NCBI RefSeq assembly: GCF_004016525.1
Contig: NZ_SACJ01000013.1
Coordinates: forward strand, 1-64,000
From: Flavobacterium sufflavum
GTDB lineage: Bacteria; Bacteroidota; Bacteroidia; Flavobacteriales; Flavobacteriaceae
DNA length: 64,000 nucleotides
Direction of reading: 5' to 3'
Shown: in pieces, positions 43,463-53,155 of the stretch
How positions within the stretch are numbered: position 1 is the first letter of the stretch
Layout: each line of letters starts with the position of its first letter
Made by a program: the position numbers and the translations under genes
Notes under the pieces: generated by a model
Told to the model about the DNA's origin: nothing
Seen by the model: the letters and a program-made list of their open reading frames with translations, nothing else
Databases searched by the model: none

Positions 43463-45217
43463 CTATTCGGCTAATGAAAATTGAGAATCGTATAAATTTT
43501 TATAATAACCGGATTCTTTGTTAATCAATTCTTGATGTGTTCCTTCTTCTACAATTAATCCTTTGTCCATAACCACAATTTTATCAGCATTGACAATAGT
43601 TGCCAGTCGATGGGCAATAACAATCGAAGTTCTTCCTTTAGTAATGGTTTCGGTAGCGCGCTGAATCAATTCTTCTGAATACGTATCGATTGATGAGGTC
43701 GCTTCGTCAAGGATAAGAATACTCGGATTACTCACATAGGCTCTTAAAAAAGCAATCAGTTGGCGTTGTCCAGAAGACAACATCACACCGCGTTCTTTTA
43801 CGTCAAAATCATAATTATCGGGTAAGCTCATAATAAAATTATGAACCCCTATTTTTTTGGCAGCAGCATAAACATCTTCTCTGCTAATCTCAGGATTGTT
43901 GAGTGTGATATTATTATAAATGGTATCGGCAAATAAGAATACATCCTGCAACACAATTGCAATTTGCTTTCTAAGCGAACTCAAGGTGTAGTTTTCTATA
44001 TTCTCGTTATCAATACAAATGGTACCACTTTTTATTTCGTAAAAACGATTCAATAAGTTGATAATGGTTGATTTTCCTGCTCCTGTTGAACCTACAATAG
44101 CTATGGTTTCGCCTGATTTTACGCTTAAATCAATACCTTTAATTACTTCTTCATTTTCGATATAACTGAAACGAACGTCTTTAAATTGAATGTTTCCGTC
44201 AAAAACTGGCGCTTCAATTTTTCCGGTATCCTGAATTTGATCCTGGGTATCAATAATTTCAAAAACACGATTGGCGGCAATCATCCCCAGTTGCATCTCG
44301 TTGAATTTATCCGCAATTTGGCGTAAAGGGTTAAATAACATTCCGATGAACATGGTGTATGAAAATAAATCTCCAAAAGTGGTGAAGTTATCGCCATTCA
44401 GGATTTTGATTCCTCCATACAATACAATAAATCCAAGTGTCAGCGACGAAATAATATCGGCAATAGGGAAAAAGATGGAGTTGTAAAGAATGGTTTTTAT
44501 CCAGGCATTTTGATGCTTTTCGTTAATAACTTTAAATTTCTCCGATTCAATTTCCTCTCTGTTGAACAATTGCACAATCTTCATTCCGGTAACTCGTTCC
44601 TGAACAAAAGTGTTCATGTTGGCAATTTGCGTTCGTACTTCTTCAAAGGCAACCTGCATTTTGCGTTGGAAAATTCGGGTAATAAAAACCAGTATTGGCA
44701 TGGCAACAATCACAATCCAAGTCAGTTTCCAGTTCATGTAAAACATAAAAAGAAGAACCACCACCATTTTCATCAAGTCACTGATAATCATGAATAAACC
44801 CTGGCTGAAAATACGCGCAATCGACTCAATATCAGATACCGAGCGGGTTACGAGTTGTCCCACAGGAACTAAATCAAAATATTTCATTCGGAAACTCAAA
44901 ATGTGTTTGAATAATTTAAGACGAATGTCTTTTACAATATCCTGACCGAGCCAGTTTGCCCAATACACAAAATAAAACTGAGAAAAAACCTCCAGTAAAA
45001 GCACGATTCCCATCAAACTGATGTAAAACAAAAGTCCTTGAGCATCATGGGTTTTAATGTAGCCATCTACCGTTTGTTTTAGTAAATACGGGCGTAAGGC
45101 TGCAAAAATGGATAATGAAATGGCAAAAATTACTACGCCATTAAAGCGCCATTGGTACGGCTTCGTATATTGTAATATTCGTTTGAATAATCGGGTATCA
45201 AATGCTTTTGCTTTCAT
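43463..45217 (-). CDS. ABC exporter (fused membrane and ATPase domains)
   Basis: A 584-residue half-transporter: six-helix ABC membrane domain (about 20-310), then an ATPase with Walker A GSTGAGKST, Q-loop VLQDVFLF, signature LSSGQRQL, Walker B ILILDEATSSID and H-loop IAHRL. MsbA-like exporters move lipids or drugs out across the inner membrane as homodimers. Six bases separate it from the FecE-type ATPase gene. The substrate is unknown. Confidence 0.88.
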   Translation of the reverse strand: MKAKAFDTRLFKRILQYTKPYQWRFNGVVIFAISLSIFAALRPYLLKQTVDGYIKTHDAQGLLFYISLMGIVLLLEVFSQFYFVYWANWLGQDIVKDIRLKLFKHILSFRMKYFDLVPVGQLVTRSVSDIESIARIFSQGLFMIISDLMKMVVVLLFMFYMNWKLTWIVIVAMPILVFITRIFQRKMQVAFEEVRTQIANMNTFVQERVTGMKIVQLFNREEIESEKFKVINEKHQNAWIKTILYNSIFFPIADIISSLTLGFIVLYGGIKILNGDNFTTFGDLFSYTMFIGMLFNPLRQIADKFNEMQLGMIAANRVFEIIDTQDQIQDTGKIEAPVFDGNIQFKDVRFSYIENEEVIKGIDLSVKSGETIAIVGSTGAGKSTIINLLNRFYEIKSGTICIDNENIENYTLSSLRKQIAIVLQDVFLFADTIYNNITLNNPEISREDVYAAAKKIGVHNFIMSLPDNYDFDVKERGVMLSSGQRQLIAFLRAYVSNPSILILDEATSSIDTYSEELIQRATETITKGRTSIVIAHRLATIVNADKIVVMDKGLIVEEGTHQELINKESGYYKNLYDSQFSLAE

Positions 45218-45249
45218 TTTTTTATTTTAGTCCTTTAGTCCTTAGTTTT

Positions 45250-45300
45250 TAGTACCTAGTCCTTAGTTTTAAATTCTAAAAAACTAAGGACTAGGTACTA
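45250..45300. repeat. Perfect 21-bp inverted repeat downstream of truA
   Basis: Arms 45250-45270 and 45280-45300 are exact complements with a 9-base loop, built from the word ACTAAGGACTA. The same word recurs immediately upstream (45226-45249) and at 42617-42633. It may act as a terminator or processing site between truA and the ABC exporter. Confidence 0.8.
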
Positions 45301-45304
45301 AGTA

Positions 45305-46075
45305 CTAATTATCTAAATAAGGATATTCAATTTTAGTCAAATACAATCCGTGTGCCGGTACCGAAAAACCGGCTTTGTCCCTACTTTTACTTTCGATAAT
45401 AGTGTTAAAATCGGCTAATGTTATTTTGCCTAAGCCAATATTTACCAGCGTTCCTACAATAGAGCGCACCATATTTCTCAAAAATCGATTGGCCGAAATG
45501 GTAAAAATAAGTTTGTTTCCTTGCTGTTTAGCTCCGCTCTGTTCGGCTCCGCCTCGAGTCCAATACGCTTCAAAAATAGTACAATCAAATGTATTTACAT
45601 CTGTATTGACCTTAGAGAAACATTGAAAATCAGTATGGTTGAATAACAGTTTTGCGGCTTCATTCATTAAATCCACATCTAAACTTTGATGAAAATACCA
45701 ACTTTGCTCCTGTAAAAAAGCATCTTTAAAAACATTGATATGGTATTCATAGGTTCTTTTAGTGGCATCAAAACGGCAATGCGCATCATCGGCAACAGGG
45801 AAAATTTCATAAATTACAATATCTTTAGGAAGATAGGAATTGAGTTTGTGTACTAATTTTGGAATATCAAAAGTGTTTTCGAAATCAAAATGAGCATACA
45901 TTTCCTTTGCATGAACACCAGTATCAGTGCGTCCTGCGCCCATTAAATTAATGTCAGAATTCAATAAGACCGAGAAGGCTTTGTTAAGCGTTTCCTGTAC
46001 TGAAGCGGCATTAGGCTGAATTTGCCAACCATGATATGGAGTACCGTTGTAAGCTAATTTTATAAAATATCTCAA
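45305..46075 (-). CDS. truA: tRNA pseudouridine(38-40) synthase
   Basis: Converts U38-U40 in the anticodon arm of many tRNAs. The catalytic Asp51 is in MGAGRTDTGVHA. Other TruA marks are YNGTPYHGWQIQ, the FLRNMVRSIVGTLVNIG segment and AHGLYLTKIEYP at the end. 256 residues, as usual. It is flanked by long inverted repeats on both sides (45250-45300 and 46137-46259). Confidence 0.95.
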   Translation of the reverse strand: MRYFIKLAYNGTPYHGWQIQPNAASVQETLNKAFSVLLNSDINLMGAGRTDTGVHAKEMYAHFDFENTFDIPKLVHKLNSYLPKDIVIYEIFPVADDAHCRFDATKRTYEYHINVFKDAFLQEQSWYFHQSLDVDLMNEAAKLLFNHTDFQCFSKVNTDVNTFDCTIFEAYWTRGGAEQSGAKQQGNKLIFTISANRFLRNMVRSIVGTLVNIGLGKITLADFNTIIESKSRDKAGFSVPAHGLYLTKIEYPYLDN

Positions 46076-46136
46076 GTTTTTAATCTCAAAGTTTCAGAAT
46101 TTCAAAGGTACAAAAAAGTAACTAAGGTACTGAGTC

Positions 46137-46259
46137 GCTAAGATACTAAGTTTTTGTTAAGAGATTCCTGATGACGCATTTGATAATGATGTTTTGAATC
46201 ATTAAAAAAAGCGTTGAAATTGTATCTATTTGAAGCTTTCAAAAACTTAGTATCTTAGC
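46137..46259. repeat. 20-bp perfect inverted repeat upstream of truA
   Basis: Arms GCTAAGATACTAAGTTTTTG (46137-46156) and its exact complement (46240-46259) are separated by 83 bp, in the spacer between truA and the divergent phosphoesterase. The rest of the 214-bp spacer holds no gene. Confidence 0.8.
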
Positions 46260-46289
46260 ATCCTGGAATCTTAGACTCTAAAAAAAAAA

Positions 46290-46787
46290 ATGAAAAACAT
46301 CCTTTTACTTTCGGATACGCACAGCCATATTGACGATGCTATTTTAAAATATGTAAAACAAGCCGATGAGGTTTGGCATGCCGGAGATATCGGCGATTTG
46401 GAAGTAACAGATGCCATTAAAAAATTAAAACCTTTACGCGCCGTTTATGGTAATATCGATGACGCTCAGGCGCGTTTAGAATTTCCGTTGCACAATCGGT
46501 TTATGTGCGAAGAGGTTTCGGTTTGGATTACCCATATTGGCGGTTATCCCGGAAAATACAATCCTAATATAAAAGCTGAAATGACGGCTAATCCTCCAAA
46601 ATTATTCATTTGTGGACATTCGCATATTTTAAAAGTGATGTTTGATAAAAAGCATAATCTTTTACACATGAATCCCGGTGCTTGTGGGAAAAGTGGTTTT
46701 CATCAGGTTCGCACCATGTTGCGATTTGTAATTGAAGGCGATAAAATCAAAGATTTGGAAATTATAGAAATTGAAAAAAGAGTCTGA
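46290..46787 (+). CDS. YfcE/MJ0936-type metallophosphoesterase
   Basis: A 165-residue cytoplasmic phosphodiesterase with the full metal-site set: SDTHSH (8-13), HAGDIGD, VYGNIDD, CGHSHI and a terminal NPGACG. The small size fits the YfcE group, which hydrolyses phosphodiesters in vitro. It overlaps nothing and is convergent with the TPR kinase gene, their stops touching at 46787/46788. Confidence 0.9.
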   Translation: MKNILLLSDTHSHIDDAILKYVKQADEVWHAGDIGDLEVTDAIKKLKPLRAVYGNIDDAQARLEFPLHNRFMCEEVSVWITHIGGYPGKYNPNIKAEMTANPPKLFICGHSHILKVMFDKKHNLLHMNPGACGKSGFHQVRTMLRFVIEGDKIKDLEIIEIEKRV

Positions 46788-48497
46788 TTAAACCGTTGGT
46801 TTTGCTTTGTATTCAATTGGAGCTATAATTTTAACGGAGGTTCCTTCATTGGGTTTCGAAATGATTTTTATTTTTCCGTCCATCGTATTGATTCGGGCTT
46901 TGATTTGGTTTAAACCAAAACCTTCTATGGTATTATATTGTTTGATTTCAAATCCTTTTCCGTTGTCTTTTACAAGAATATGTAGTTGATTGTCTATTTC
47001 TTTTAAGCTTAGTTTAGCTTCGCTGGCATCGCTATGTTTGGTTATGTTGTTTAATAATTCGCTGATAATAAAATACATTTTCATTTCGTAATCTTCATTG
47101 TAACGGGTTTCGGAGGTAACATTACTGGAATAATCAAAATGAATGTTGGAATTGGAATTTATTTCGCATAAATCGTTTAGGGCATAAAATAATCCAAAAC
47201 GAGCTAATAATGAAGGTAAAAGTTGATGCGATAAGTCCCGTATTTTATAATGTGTTTGTATTAAAATGGCTTTGGTTTTTGTTATTTCTTCATTGTTAGT
47301 TTGGTTTTTTGTAGAAAAAATAGTCAGGTGCATTGCTGCCGAAGAAAGTAAGGCACTGATGTTATCGTGTAAAAAGGAAGCAATTTTTTTGCGTTCCATT
47401 TCCTGGCCGTTTATCGAAGCCGTAATTATATTTTCCTGAATTTTACTCTCGATGTCTTTGAGTTTGTTTGTCTGTTTTAATTGGTTATTTTGAAAATACA
47501 AATACGAAAAAACAATAATTAGAATCAATATGGATATAATGATGATACTGATAATCTTGTTTTTAGATTGTTTTTCTAATAAGAGCTGATGACTTGTTTT
47601 GTATTCTGTTTTGATGTTGTCAATTTCTCTTTTGTATTCGTCAATTTCAAGGTTGATACCTACAACGTTGATTTTTTTTAATTTTTCTTCATTGTTGATT
47701 TTAGCTGTCAGTTCGTTGTAAGTGTTCAGATGCTGATAGGCTTTTTTAAAGCTTTTTGTCTTGAATAAAAATTTAGAATATTCCTGATGAGCAAATGATA
47801 AATCAGATTCTTCACTTCCTTTTTGGCCTAATTTAATGGCTTTTTCAAAGTAAGAATTGGCTTTTCTGTTGTTGTTAATATGAGAATAATACATGCCGTT
47901 GAGCATATTTAGTGCTACGGCAGTTGTTTCATCTCCATGTTTTTTATGGTATTTATTGATGTAGTTTAAATAGGGTGAGCCTAAATCGTATTTGCTTATG
48001 TCAAAATACGCCCAGGTAATGTTGAGTTTGGTAAGGAGGATTTCGGAAGAATCGGCAATTTTTGTGCTGTATTCAAGCGATTTTTTATAATAATAAATTC
48101 CTTTTGCGTATTCTTTTTTGTCAAAACAATAAATGTTTCCCAGATTGTTGTTTAGCCAGTTTTTAAGGTGGTTGTTATTGGTTCTGTTAGCGTAAATAAC
48201 TCCTTTTTTATAATAAAATAATGCCTTTTCAAACTCGGCTAATTGATCAAAATTAGCCGCAATAGTATTGTAGCACATTGCAATAAGATTGTCATCTTTT
48301 AAAATTAAGGCCTGGCTTAGAGCCTGACGAGAAAGGATTAATGATTTCTCGAAATTCTCAGCCTTCATTAATTGCGTTGCTTCCTGAGTTAGAATGCTAG
48401 TTTGCTTTTTTAGTGAATCTTTTGTTTGTGAAAATAAAAGATTTGTTGTGCCTAAAAAAAGTATAAATAACAAGCTATAAATGCGTTTGTAAGGCAT
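46788..48497 (-). CDS. TPR-containing sensor histidine kinase (NarL-class)
   Basis: A 569-residue protein: signal sequence (to about 24), periplasmic TPR-like helical repeats (about 35-270, NTIAANFDQLAEFEKALFYYKKG and others), a coiled segment, membrane helix (about 318-337), HisKA_3 dimerisation domain with His in IASFLHDNISALL, and HATPase with DNGKGFEIK and GFGLNQIKARI. Such TPR kinases in Bacteroidetes pair with LuxR-type regulators, and one follows on the same strand upstream (18 bases). The signal is unknown. Confidence 0.9.
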   Translation of the reverse strand: MPYKRIYSLLFILFLGTTNLLFSQTKDSLKKQTSILTQEATQLMKAENFEKSLILSRQALSQALILKDDNLIAMCYNTIAANFDQLAEFEKALFYYKKGVIYANRTNNNHLKNWLNNNLGNIYCFDKKEYAKGIYYYKKSLEYSTKIADSSEILLTKLNITWAYFDISKYDLGSPYLNYINKYHKKHGDETTAVALNMLNGMYYSHINNNRKANSYFEKAIKLGQKGSEESDLSFAHQEYSKFLFKTKSFKKAYQHLNTYNELTAKINNEEKLKKINVVGINLEIDEYKREIDNIKTEYKTSHQLLLEKQSKNKIISIIIISILILIIVFSYLYFQNNQLKQTNKLKDIESKIQENIITASINGQEMERKKIASFLHDNISALLSSAAMHLTIFSTKNQTNNEEITKTKAILIQTHYKIRDLSHQLLPSLLARFGLFYALNDLCEINSNSNIHFDYSSNVTSETRYNEDYEMKMYFIISELLNNITKHSDASEAKLSLKEIDNQLHILVKDNGKGFEIKQYNTIEGFGLNQIKARINTMDGKIKIISKPNEGTSVKIIAPIEYKAKPTV

Positions 48498-48515
48498 AAT
48501 GGGAGTTGAGATGGC

Positions 48516-49178
48516 TTAAGGTTTTATTAGGTTGTTTTTCAAGGCAAACTTAACTAGACTAATCATGTTTTTTGCCTTCAGTTTCTTCATGATATTCTTT
48601 CGATGGGTTTCTACTGTGTTTGTACTGATAAACAATTGATCTGAAATTTCTTTTCCACTATATTCTAAGGCAATTAAAGTAATGATTTCTATTTCACGTT
48701 CTGTTAATTGGTATTCGGGATCGAGTTTACTTTTGCTTAATTTAGAATGGTTTTTTGTAACCGTAGAAAATATTTTTTCCCTCACCTGATTGCAGAAATA
48801 CTCTTCGCCTTTATTAACAGCCTGTATGGCTTCGACAATGTTTTCACAGGCACATTGTTTAGTCAAATAGCCACTGGCACCTAATTTCATGACTTCCTGA
48901 ACTATTTTAACATCGTCATAAGCCGAAAGTATAATCACCTTGCAAGGATATCCTTTTTTAGCAAATTCTTTAAGCACTTCGATACCGTCTTTTTCAGGCA
49001 TACTGATGTCCAGGACTAAAATATCGGTAGAATTGTTAGTCACTTCCTCATAAAGAGTTGTCCCTTTTAATGAAGATCCAATTACTTGAAAGTTTTCAAT
49101 AGTATTTAATAATGTGCGCATGCCATTAATTAACACCTGATGATCGTCGGCTAAATGAATTCTTATTGGAGTTTCCAT
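48516..49178 (-). CDS. NarL/LuxR-family response regulator
   Basis: A 220-residue regulator: receiver domain with phospho-acceptor Asp57 (LVLDISMPEKDG), Lys in LTKQCAC, then LuxR helix-turn-helix (LTEREIEIITLIALEYSGKEISDQLFISTNTVETHRKNIM). First gene of the pair with the TPR kinase. It lies between two normally conserved housekeeping genes (phosphoesterase and DUF4293), so the pair may be an insertion here. Confidence 0.92.
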   Translation of the reverse strand: METPIRIHLADDHQVLINGMRTLLNTIENFQVIGSSLKGTTLYEEVTNNSTDILVLDISMPEKDGIEVLKEFAKKGYPCKVIILSAYDDVKIVQEVMKLGASGYLTKQCACENIVEAIQAVNKGEEYFCNQVREKIFSTVTKNHSKLSKSKLDPEYQLTEREIEIITLIALEYSGKEISDQLFISTNTVETHRKNIMKKLKAKNMISLVKFALKNNLIKP

Positions 49179-49217
49179 GTTGTATTTCTAATGAATCAAA
49201 TGTATTAAAAAAAGAGC

Positions 49218-49248
49218 ACAAAAAAACCCGAATTTTACATTCGGGTTT
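49218..49248 (-). terminator. Terminator after the DUF4293 gene
   Basis: A 9-bp stem AAACCCGAA/TTCGGGTTT (49224-49232 with 49240-49248), with a U tract on the minus strand. Confidence 0.85.
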
Positions 49249-49279
49249 CCTTCGCACTAATAAATTAAAATTTATAGGT

Positions 49280-49693
49280 TTACCTCAATCTGTCCACAGA
49301 TTTTACAAGATCTTCATCCTTTTTGATCGCTTTATTAGCTAAAACTAATGCTACGATAGCTACAATAGGCAGGAACATCCCAATACCTTTCTCAGAAACG
49401 GCAGGCGTTTCTCCAGATAAATTTAGTGAACGATATAAAAACAATCCTAATAAAATCAAATTTAATATTATATTCAATCTGTTAATAACAAATTGATTTT
49501 GTCTTTTCTTATAGGATAAAATACTCAGTACCGAAAGTGTTGTACTTAGTCCAAACAAAATGATATAAACCTGACTTTGCATAAACAAAAATGATTTGCC
49601 ATTACTTAATATCCATAATGGGAAAACAAAAGGCAAAACACCTGTGATAACAAAGGCTATAAGCAAATATATTGTTTGAATTCGTTGTATCAT
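49280..49693 (-). CDS. DUF4293 membrane protein
   Basis: A 137-residue four-helix membrane protein starting MIQRIQTIYLLIAF, the invariant opening of DUF4293. The ATG at 49693 is chosen because a -7 box (TATTTTTG on the minus strand, 49713-49720) lies inside the longer frame's extra N-terminus. In Bacteroidetes this gene stands divergently beside rho, as here. Function unknown. Confidence 0.88.
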   Translation of the reverse strand: MIQRIQTIYLLIAFVITGVLPFVFPLWILSNGKSFLFMQSQVYIILFGLSTTLSVLSILSYKKRQNQFVINRLNIILNLILLGLFLYRSLNLSGETPAVSEKGIGMFLPIVAIVALVLANKAIKKDEDLVKSVDRLR

Positions 49694-49712
49694 TAGTATC
49701 GATATTGTTCTA

Positions 49713-49720
49713 CAAAAATA
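49713..49720 (-). promoter_or_regulatory. -7 box of the DUF4293 gene
   Basis: CAAAAATA on plus reads TATTTTTG on minus, 20 bases before the ATG at 49693. Confidence 0.5.
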
Positions 49721-49874
49721 TATTTTCTTTTTATAAAATACTATTGTATGATTAAATTTTATTCGTATTATTGCAATACAATACCGTAAGCACTTCATAC
49801 TGCGGTGAATTCAAAATAAAAAAACTACCTATCTTTTTTAAGGAATCCCCATTAATTAAACTCATAGAACATTC

Positions 49875-51653
49875 ATGTTTGATATTTCGGCATTAAAAGA
49901 AATGAAGCTTTCTGAGCTTCAACAAATAGCTAAAGCTGCTAAAACAATAAAAATAAACGGTGTAAAAAAAGAAGCCTTAATCACGAGTATTTTGGATTAT
50001 CAAACAACTTTGGCAGCAACTGAAGTTAAAGAACCAGTAAAATCTGAGGATGCTGACGATAAACCTAAAAGAGTGCGTATTGCTCCGGTAAAAAAACAGG
50101 CTGCTCCCAAAAAGACAGTTGAGGCTTCTTCAAAAAGTCAAGAACCATCAATTGAAAATAATACTGAAAAACTTGATTTTCCGGTAGAAGAAGTAGCAGA
50201 AGCTGAGGTAAATGAACCAAAAGGGGAGGCGGAACAAGAAGTTGTTGCTGCTGAAAAAGCTAAGGTGGTAAAATTTAATAAAGCCACTTACGAAAAGAAA
50301 ATTGCTTTAAAAAAGAATAAAGAGCAAAAAGAAACAGTAAATGAAAATCCTGTTGTTGAAACAAAACAAGAAGATTCAGCTACTGAAACTGAGGTTATTG
50401 CTCCTGCTGCTCCTCAAAAAAAAATAAATCCGAATCAAAATAAGCAAAACCAAAATCCTAATCAGAATCCAAATCAACAGAACCAGAATCCTAATTTTAA
50501 AAACAAGAAAAATAATTTTAGAGACTCTGATTTTGAATTTGATGGAATCATAGAAAGTGAAGGTGTATTAGAAATGATGCCTGATGGTTACGGATTCTTG
50601 CGTTCTTCTGATTATAATTATTTAGCTTCACCGGATGATATTTATTTATCTACTTCACAAATTAGATTATTTGGTTTAAAAACAGGAGATACGGTAAAAG
50701 GAGTGGTAAGACCTCCAAAAGAAGGAGAGAAATTTTTTCCTTTGGTTCGCGTTCTTAAAATAAACGGACACGATCCGCAAGTAGTTAGAGATCGAATTTC
50801 ATTTGAGCATTTAACTCCGGTTTTTCCATCAGAAAAATTCAAACTAGCCGAAAGACAAAGTACTATTTCTACACGAATTATCGATCTGTTTTCTCCAATA
50901 GGGAAAGGACAACGTGGTATGATTGTAGCCCAGCCTAAAACGGGTAAAACCATGTTGTTGAAGGAAATAGCCAATGCTATTGCAGCAAATCATCCCGAAG
51001 TATATCTTATTGTTTTATTGATTGACGAACGTCCGGAAGAGGTGACTGATATGCAACGTTCTGTACGTGGAGAAGTAATTGCTTCAACATTTGACAGAGA
51101 GCCACAAGAGCACGTTAAAATTGCTAATATTGTTCTTGAAAAATCAAAACGTTTAGTAGAATGTGGTCATGATGTAGTGATTTTGTTAGACTCTATCACG
51201 CGTTTGGCAAGAGCTTACAATACAGTACAACCTGCTTCAGGAAAAGTATTGAGTGGAGGTGTAGATGCGAATGCTTTGCAAAAACCAAAACGTTTCTTTG
51301 GAGCTGCCCGTAATGTAGAAAAAGGAGGTTCTTTGAGTATTATTGCTACAGCTTTGACTGAAACAGGTTCAAAAATGGATGAGGTAATTTTCGAAGAGTT
51401 CAAAGGAACAGGTAATATGGAATTGCAATTAGATAGAAAAATTGCCAACAAACGTATCTTCCCGGCTATTGATTTGACTTCTTCAAGCACCAGAAGAGAC
51501 GACTTGCTTCTGGATAAAGATACACTGCAAAGAATGTGGATTATGAGAAAATACCTTGCTGATATGAATCCAATTGAAGCTATGGAATTTATCAATGATC
51601 GTTTCAAGAAAACCAGAAATAATGAAGAGTTCTTGATTTCTATGAACGACTAG
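49875..51653 (+). CDS. rho: Transcription termination factor Rho with long N-terminal insertion
   Basis: Hexameric RNA helicase ending transcription at Rho-dependent sites. Residues 1-45: Rho_N/SAP helical domain (LKEMKLSELQQIAKAAKT). About 50-215: charged then Asn/Gln/Pro-rich disordered insertion. Then the cold-shock-like RNA-binding domain (EGVLEMMPDGYGFLRSSDYNYL) and ATPase core with P-loop AQPKTGKTML, LIDERPEEVTDM and ILLDSITRLARAYN. At 592 residues it is far longer than E. coli Rho (419); the excess is the insertion, known in Bacteroidetes Rho proteins. Confidence 0.95.
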   Translation: MFDISALKEMKLSELQQIAKAAKTIKINGVKKEALITSILDYQTTLAATEVKEPVKSEDADDKPKRVRIAPVKKQAAPKKTVEASSKSQEPSIENNTEKLDFPVEEVAEAEVNEPKGEAEQEVVAAEKAKVVKFNKATYEKKIALKKNKEQKETVNENPVVETKQEDSATETEVIAPAAPQKKINPNQNKQNQNPNQNPNQQNQNPNFKNKKNNFRDSDFEFDGIIESEGVLEMMPDGYGFLRSSDYNYLASPDDIYLSTSQIRLFGLKTGDTVKGVVRPPKEGEKFFPLVRVLKINGHDPQVVRDRISFEHLTPVFPSEKFKLAERQSTISTRIIDLFSPIGKGQRGMIVAQPKTGKTMLLKEIANAIAANHPEVYLIVLLIDERPEEVTDMQRSVRGEVIASTFDREPQEHVKIANIVLEKSKRLVECGHDVVILLDSITRLARAYNTVQPASGKVLSGGVDANALQKPKRFFGAARNVEKGGSLSIIATALTETGSKMDEVIFEEFKGTGNMELQLDRKIANKRIFPAIDLTSSSTRRDDLLLDKDTLQRMWIMRKYLADMNPIEAMEFINDRFKKTRNNEEFLISMND

Positions 51654-51702
51654 TTTTTAGATTGCAGTTCTCAGAAAACAGAAGGCAGTTTTCGAAATAT
51701 TT

Positions 51703-51747
51703 ACATAAAAAAAGGGATTTTTAAACTGAAAATCCCTTTTTTTATGT
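51703..51747 (+). terminator. Bidirectional terminator between rho and the RsmB-type gene
   Basis: A 19-bp perfect stem (51703-51721 with 51729-51747) and a 7-base loop, with A7/T7 tracts inside the arms, between two convergent genes. Confidence 0.9.
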
Positions 51748-51800
51748 CTGTTTGCAATCTAAATACTGCTTTCTGAAGATTGCCTTCTGCTGACTGAAAT

Positions 51801-53015
51801 CTAAACTTTTCTTTCCAACAAAGCCATATAAAATCCATCAAAACCAGACTCTGAGGCCAAAATTTTATGGTCTTTTATAAAAGTGAATTGTTTTCCAATA
51901 TCAGTGGTTAAAAAGCGCTCCACTTGTTCCTGGTTTTCTGATGGAAGAATAGAGCAGGTTGCATAAACCAGTTTTCCACCCGGTTTTACAATTTTAGAAT
52001 AGCTTTCTAAAACTTCCGATTGTACTTTACGAATATTATCAATAAACTCAGGCTTTAATTTCCACTTAGCATCAGGATTTCTTTTCAAAACACCTAATCC
52101 GCTACAAGGAGCGTCAATCAAAACGCGATCGGCTTTTTCATGTAGTTTTTTGATGACTTTGGTTGTATCGATAATTCGGTATTCGATATTGAAAGCACTG
52201 TTTCTTTTTGCTCTTAGTTTTAATTGCTTTAGTTTACTTTCGTATAAATCCATAGCAATCAATTGCCCTTTATTTTGCATTAAAGAAGCAATATGTAAAG
52301 TTTTTCCACCTGCTCCAGCGCAAGTATCCACCACGCGCATTCCTGGTTTTACGTCCAGAAAAGCGGCTACTAATTGCGAATTGGCATCCTGAACTTCAAA
52401 TAAACCTTGTTTAAAAGCATCGGTCATGAAAACATTAGCGCGTTCTTTTAAAACCAGGGCATCTGGCTGGTCTTTTAGATATTCGGTTTCGATATCTAAA
52501 TCCATTAAAATAGCCCTTAGATTTTCTTTAGTAGTTTTAAGTGTATTGGTTCTTAGAATTACTTTAGCAGGTTGGTTTTGAGCTGTGATTTCTTTAGCCC
52601 AAACTTTTTCGCCTAATTCTTTTACTCCTAATTCGTCCATCCAATCTGGAATAGATTCCTTGATGGCTCTGGTTTTAGAAAGTTCATCAAAACGTCCTTT
52701 GATTTTTCGCTCAGGAGTTCCTTCCAGTTGACGCCAATCAGGAATTGGGTATCCTCTTAAAACAGCCCAAACAGCAAACATTCTCCAAATATTATCCCTG
52801 CCAAAAGGTTCTCTTACTTCGGCAATCTCTGCGTATAATCTTTTCCAACGAACAATTTCGTATATGGTTTCAGCGACAAATTTCCTATCAGAACTTCCCC
52901 AACGCTTGTCTTTTTTTAGTGCTCTTGCTACTACTTTATCGGCGTATTCTCCTTCGTTGAATATTGCATTTAGAGAATCGATGGTAGTATATACTAAGTT
53001 TCTGTGTAATCTCAT
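51801..53015 (-). CDS. RsmB/NOP2-family RNA m5C methyltransferase
   Basis: A 404-residue SAM-dependent rRNA/tRNA cytosine-5 methyltransferase. The N-terminal NusB-like helical part (RWKRLYAEIAEV) is followed by the methyltransferase with SAM loop DTCAGAGGKTLHIA. The two catalytic cysteines are in IDAPCSGLGVLKRNPDAKW and YATCSILPSENQEQV. It resembles RsmB (16S C967), but RsmF-like specificity cannot be excluded. Confidence 0.9.
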   Translation of the reverse strand: MRLHRNLVYTTIDSLNAIFNEGEYADKVVARALKKDKRWGSSDRKFVAETIYEIVRWKRLYAEIAEVREPFGRDNIWRMFAVWAVLRGYPIPDWRQLEGTPERKIKGRFDELSKTRAIKESIPDWMDELGVKELGEKVWAKEITAQNQPAKVILRTNTLKTTKENLRAILMDLDIETEYLKDQPDALVLKERANVFMTDAFKQGLFEVQDANSQLVAAFLDVKPGMRVVDTCAGAGGKTLHIASLMQNKGQLIAMDLYESKLKQLKLRAKRNSAFNIEYRIIDTTKVIKKLHEKADRVLIDAPCSGLGVLKRNPDAKWKLKPEFIDNIRKVQSEVLESYSKIVKPGGKLVYATCSILPSENQEQVERFLTTDIGKQFTFIKDHKILASESGFDGFYMALLERKV

Positions 53016-53155
53016 TTTAATTATTTGAGCTGCAAAGGTACTACTAAATGATTTGAAAGTTAAATTAAAATTTCAATTCTGTAAAAATGATTTTAATCTT
53101 ATTTAAGGTTGTTGTAAAGTAGTTTTAAGAAGACTAGTTTACTGAGATTATTTTG

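Noticed and set aside
42671..45217. FecE-type ATPase and ABC exporter as one transporter
   Set aside because: The exporter has its own ATPase domain and the importer-type ATPase belongs to a different transporter class; adjacency alone is not evidence.
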